Source of the DNA: Natronobacterium texcoconense
Lineage (GTDB): Archaea; Halobacteriota; Halobacteria; Halobacteriales; Natrialbaceae
DNA length: 64,000 nucleotides
Reading direction: 5' to 3'
Assembly (NCBI RefSeq): GCF_900104065.1
Contig: NZ_FNLC01000001.1
Span: forward strand, 1,178,001 to 1,242,000
Shown here in pieces: positions 63,058 to 64,000 of the stretch. The position numbers and the translations under genes are program-made. The stretch's first letter is position 1. Every line of letters begins with the position of its first letter. The notes under the pieces are model-generated. The model worked only from the letters and a program-made list of their open reading frames with translations. It was not told the origin of the DNA and ran no database searches.

Positions 63058-63384
63058 ATGTCCCCCATCTCTCGAGGTTCGATCTTCGAAGGCGAACTGG
63101 ACGCGGACGACCTGGACCCCCTCACCCGCGCGTACCAGAACGTCGTTATCTACGCCGACGCGAACTCGGAAGAGGTCCTCTACGAAGGGCCGATCGTCGT
63201 CCACGCGAACGGCTGGCTCGAACTCGAGGGGAACCGGCTGCTCTCGCCGAGCGCGGTCCACCACGTCGACGTCTACGACGACGAAACCGAGAGCGATCGG
63301 TCCGACGACACTGGCAACGATACCGACGGTCGCGGCGACGACCGCGGAGACGACAACCGTACCAGCCGATTCAGCCCGCGCTAG
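63058..63384 (+). CDS. Small haloarchaeal protein with acidic low-complexity tail (108 aa)
   Basis: ATG at 63058: MSPISRGSIFEGELDADDLDPLTRAYQNVVIYADANSEEVLYEGPIVVHANGWLELEG gives a compact beta-rich domain of about 75 residues, with VHHVDVYDD; the rest is a Asp/Gly/Arg-rich tail (SDRSDDTGNDTDGRGDDRGD). Function unknown. The stop overlaps by 4 bases with the end of the convergent amidohydrolase gene. Confidence 0.65.
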   Translation: MSPISRGSIFEGELDADDLDPLTRAYQNVVIYADANSEEVLYEGPIVVHANGWLELEGNRLLSPSAVHHVDVYDDETESDRSDDTGNDTDGRGDDRGDDNRTSRFSPR

Positions 63385-64000
63385 CGAAGCAGGCGCTCGA
63401 TGTTACGATGCCGAACGTTCGCCCACGCCTCCCTGTCGAGGTCGAACCGATCGAACAGGCCGAACTGCGGGACGGCCTGACCGGGATAGAGGTAGTCAGT
63501 CCCGAAGACGATCTGATCGTGGTGGGTCTCGAGCAGTTCCTGTCCCAGTGTCTCGTCGCGGACGAGCGCGTTCCAGCCGGATCGCGTGGAGATGTCGCCA
63601 TAAATGTTGTCGTACTCCGCGAGTAACTCCCAGATCCGGCCACGAGACTCGATCGGTCCTTCCGGGATGCTTCCGAGGTCCGCCCGTTCCACGTCCGCAC
63701 CCATGTGTGCCCACCAGCCGTGAGCGTGAGCGACGAAGTCGACTTCCGGGTACGAGGCCAGCACGCTCTCGAGTCGTGGAAGCCCGATCTCGTCCGGCAG
63801 CGACTGGCGGTCGGTGTGAAAGAGGATCGGCAACTCGTACTCCGCACAGCGTTCGTAGATCGGCCCGAGGCGCTCGTCGTCGATCGGCATGCCGACTTTC
63901 AGTTCGCCGAACCCGCGTGCGCCGCGGTCGATGTAGCCCTCGAGCAGATCCTCGGCGGTGTCCTCGCCGTACACCAGCGTTCGGGGATCGATCGTACAGA
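63381..64000 (-). CDS. Amidohydrolase-2 family metal-dependent hydrolase, C-terminal part (partial)
   Basis: The 5' end lies beyond the window; the visible frame stays open to 64000 (TIDPRTLVYGEDTAEDLLEGYIDRGARGFGELKVG). The metal histidines and aspartate visible are FHTDRQSLP, FVAHAHGWWAHMG, and the final FGTDYLYPG. This is the C-terminal two-thirds of a TIM-barrel hydrolase (decarboxylase or hydrolase, ACMSD/Amidohydro_2 type). The substrate is unknown. Confidence 0.85.
   Translation of the reverse strand, partial: CTIDPRTLVYGEDTAEDLLEGYIDRGARGFGELKVGMPIDDERLGPIYERCAEYELPILFHTDRQSLPDEIGLPRLESVLASYPEVDFVAHAHGWWAHMGADVERADLGSIPEGPIESRGRIWELLAEYDNIYGDISTRSGWNALVRDETLGQELLETHHDQIVFGTDYLYPGQAVPQFGLFDRFDLDREAWANVRHRNIERLLR

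Overview
The window is a high-GC chromosomal segment of a halophilic archaeon (class Halobacteria). The proteins are strongly acidic. Secreted proteins carry twin-arginine lipoprotein signals. Many genes have a TATA-like box about 28 bases before the start codon, which implies leaderless transcripts. The gene set includes archaeal-type S8e, a 20S proteasome, DacZ, Bat-type and HalOD1 proteins, a TFB-like protein and a PhaEC-type PHA synthase. CTCGAG-rich coding sequence suggests the Natrialba/Natrinema/Haloterrigena group, but that is inference. About 70 protein genes, two tRNAs and one insertion element are supported.

Layout. 0.1-2.2 kb: a PQQ-repeat gene fragment cut off by an IS1341-type element (small ORF plus TnpB). 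2.2-10.5 kb: a reductase/aldehyde dehydrogenase operon, a degenerate NodB-type lipoprotein, DUF2267/methyltransferase, a double UspA protein and an ICMT-like methyltransferase. 10.7-16.4 kb: PEP carboxylase, an M20 peptidase and an orphan MoxR ATPase. 16.5-17.1 kb: tRNA-Ser followed by three more copies of its own 3' end. 17.2-26.6 kb: a Tat-type Fe-S protein, citramalate synthase, DUF192, a chemotaxis-type transducer, a saccharopine-dehydrogenase-like reductase, PRC-barrel and bactofilin-like proteins. 26.8-31.3 kb: a tightly packed electron-transfer flavoprotein operon (etfB-etfA-fixCX-orf).

31.4-39.4 kb: a Bat-type regulator with a HalOD1 protein, then the phosphate region: phoU, pstB, and pstS-pstC-pstA with 4-base overlaps, divergent from an AbrB-PhoU regulator. 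39.5-52.0 kb: a lipoprotein, rps8e, NADP-malic enzyme, phosphopantetheine adenylyltransferase, a single-cyclin TFB-like protein, tRNA-Leu (also with a duplicated 3' end), dacZ-mscS, an APC transporter and nucleoside salvage genes (udp, cdd) with a phosphohexomutase. 52.1-56.8 kb: the polyhydroxyalkanoate cluster phaJ / phaR-phaP-phaE-phaC and phaB. 56.9-64 kb: a beta-alpha proteasome operon, a zinc-ribbon HTH regulator, the nnr-moaC-nitronate monooxygenase operon, a phage-type small protein and the edge of an amidohydrolase gene.

Most unusual observation: downstream of both tRNA genes there is the same modular layout. It consists of a long hairpin, a reverse-complement piece of the T-arm, a core related to CGCGAACGAAGTGAGCGA, and then another copy of that tRNA's T-loop-to-3'-end sequence. 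The two tRNAs differ in sequence, so each module carries its own tRNA's 3' end while sharing the core. Other points worth following are the TnpB element whose predicted guide reads into the neighbouring reductase gene, a PHA synthase with a C-terminal helix-hairpin-helix module, a second-type proteasome operon, a NodB domain lacking its metal ligands, and a cluster of three TACGTA palindromes upstream of pstB.
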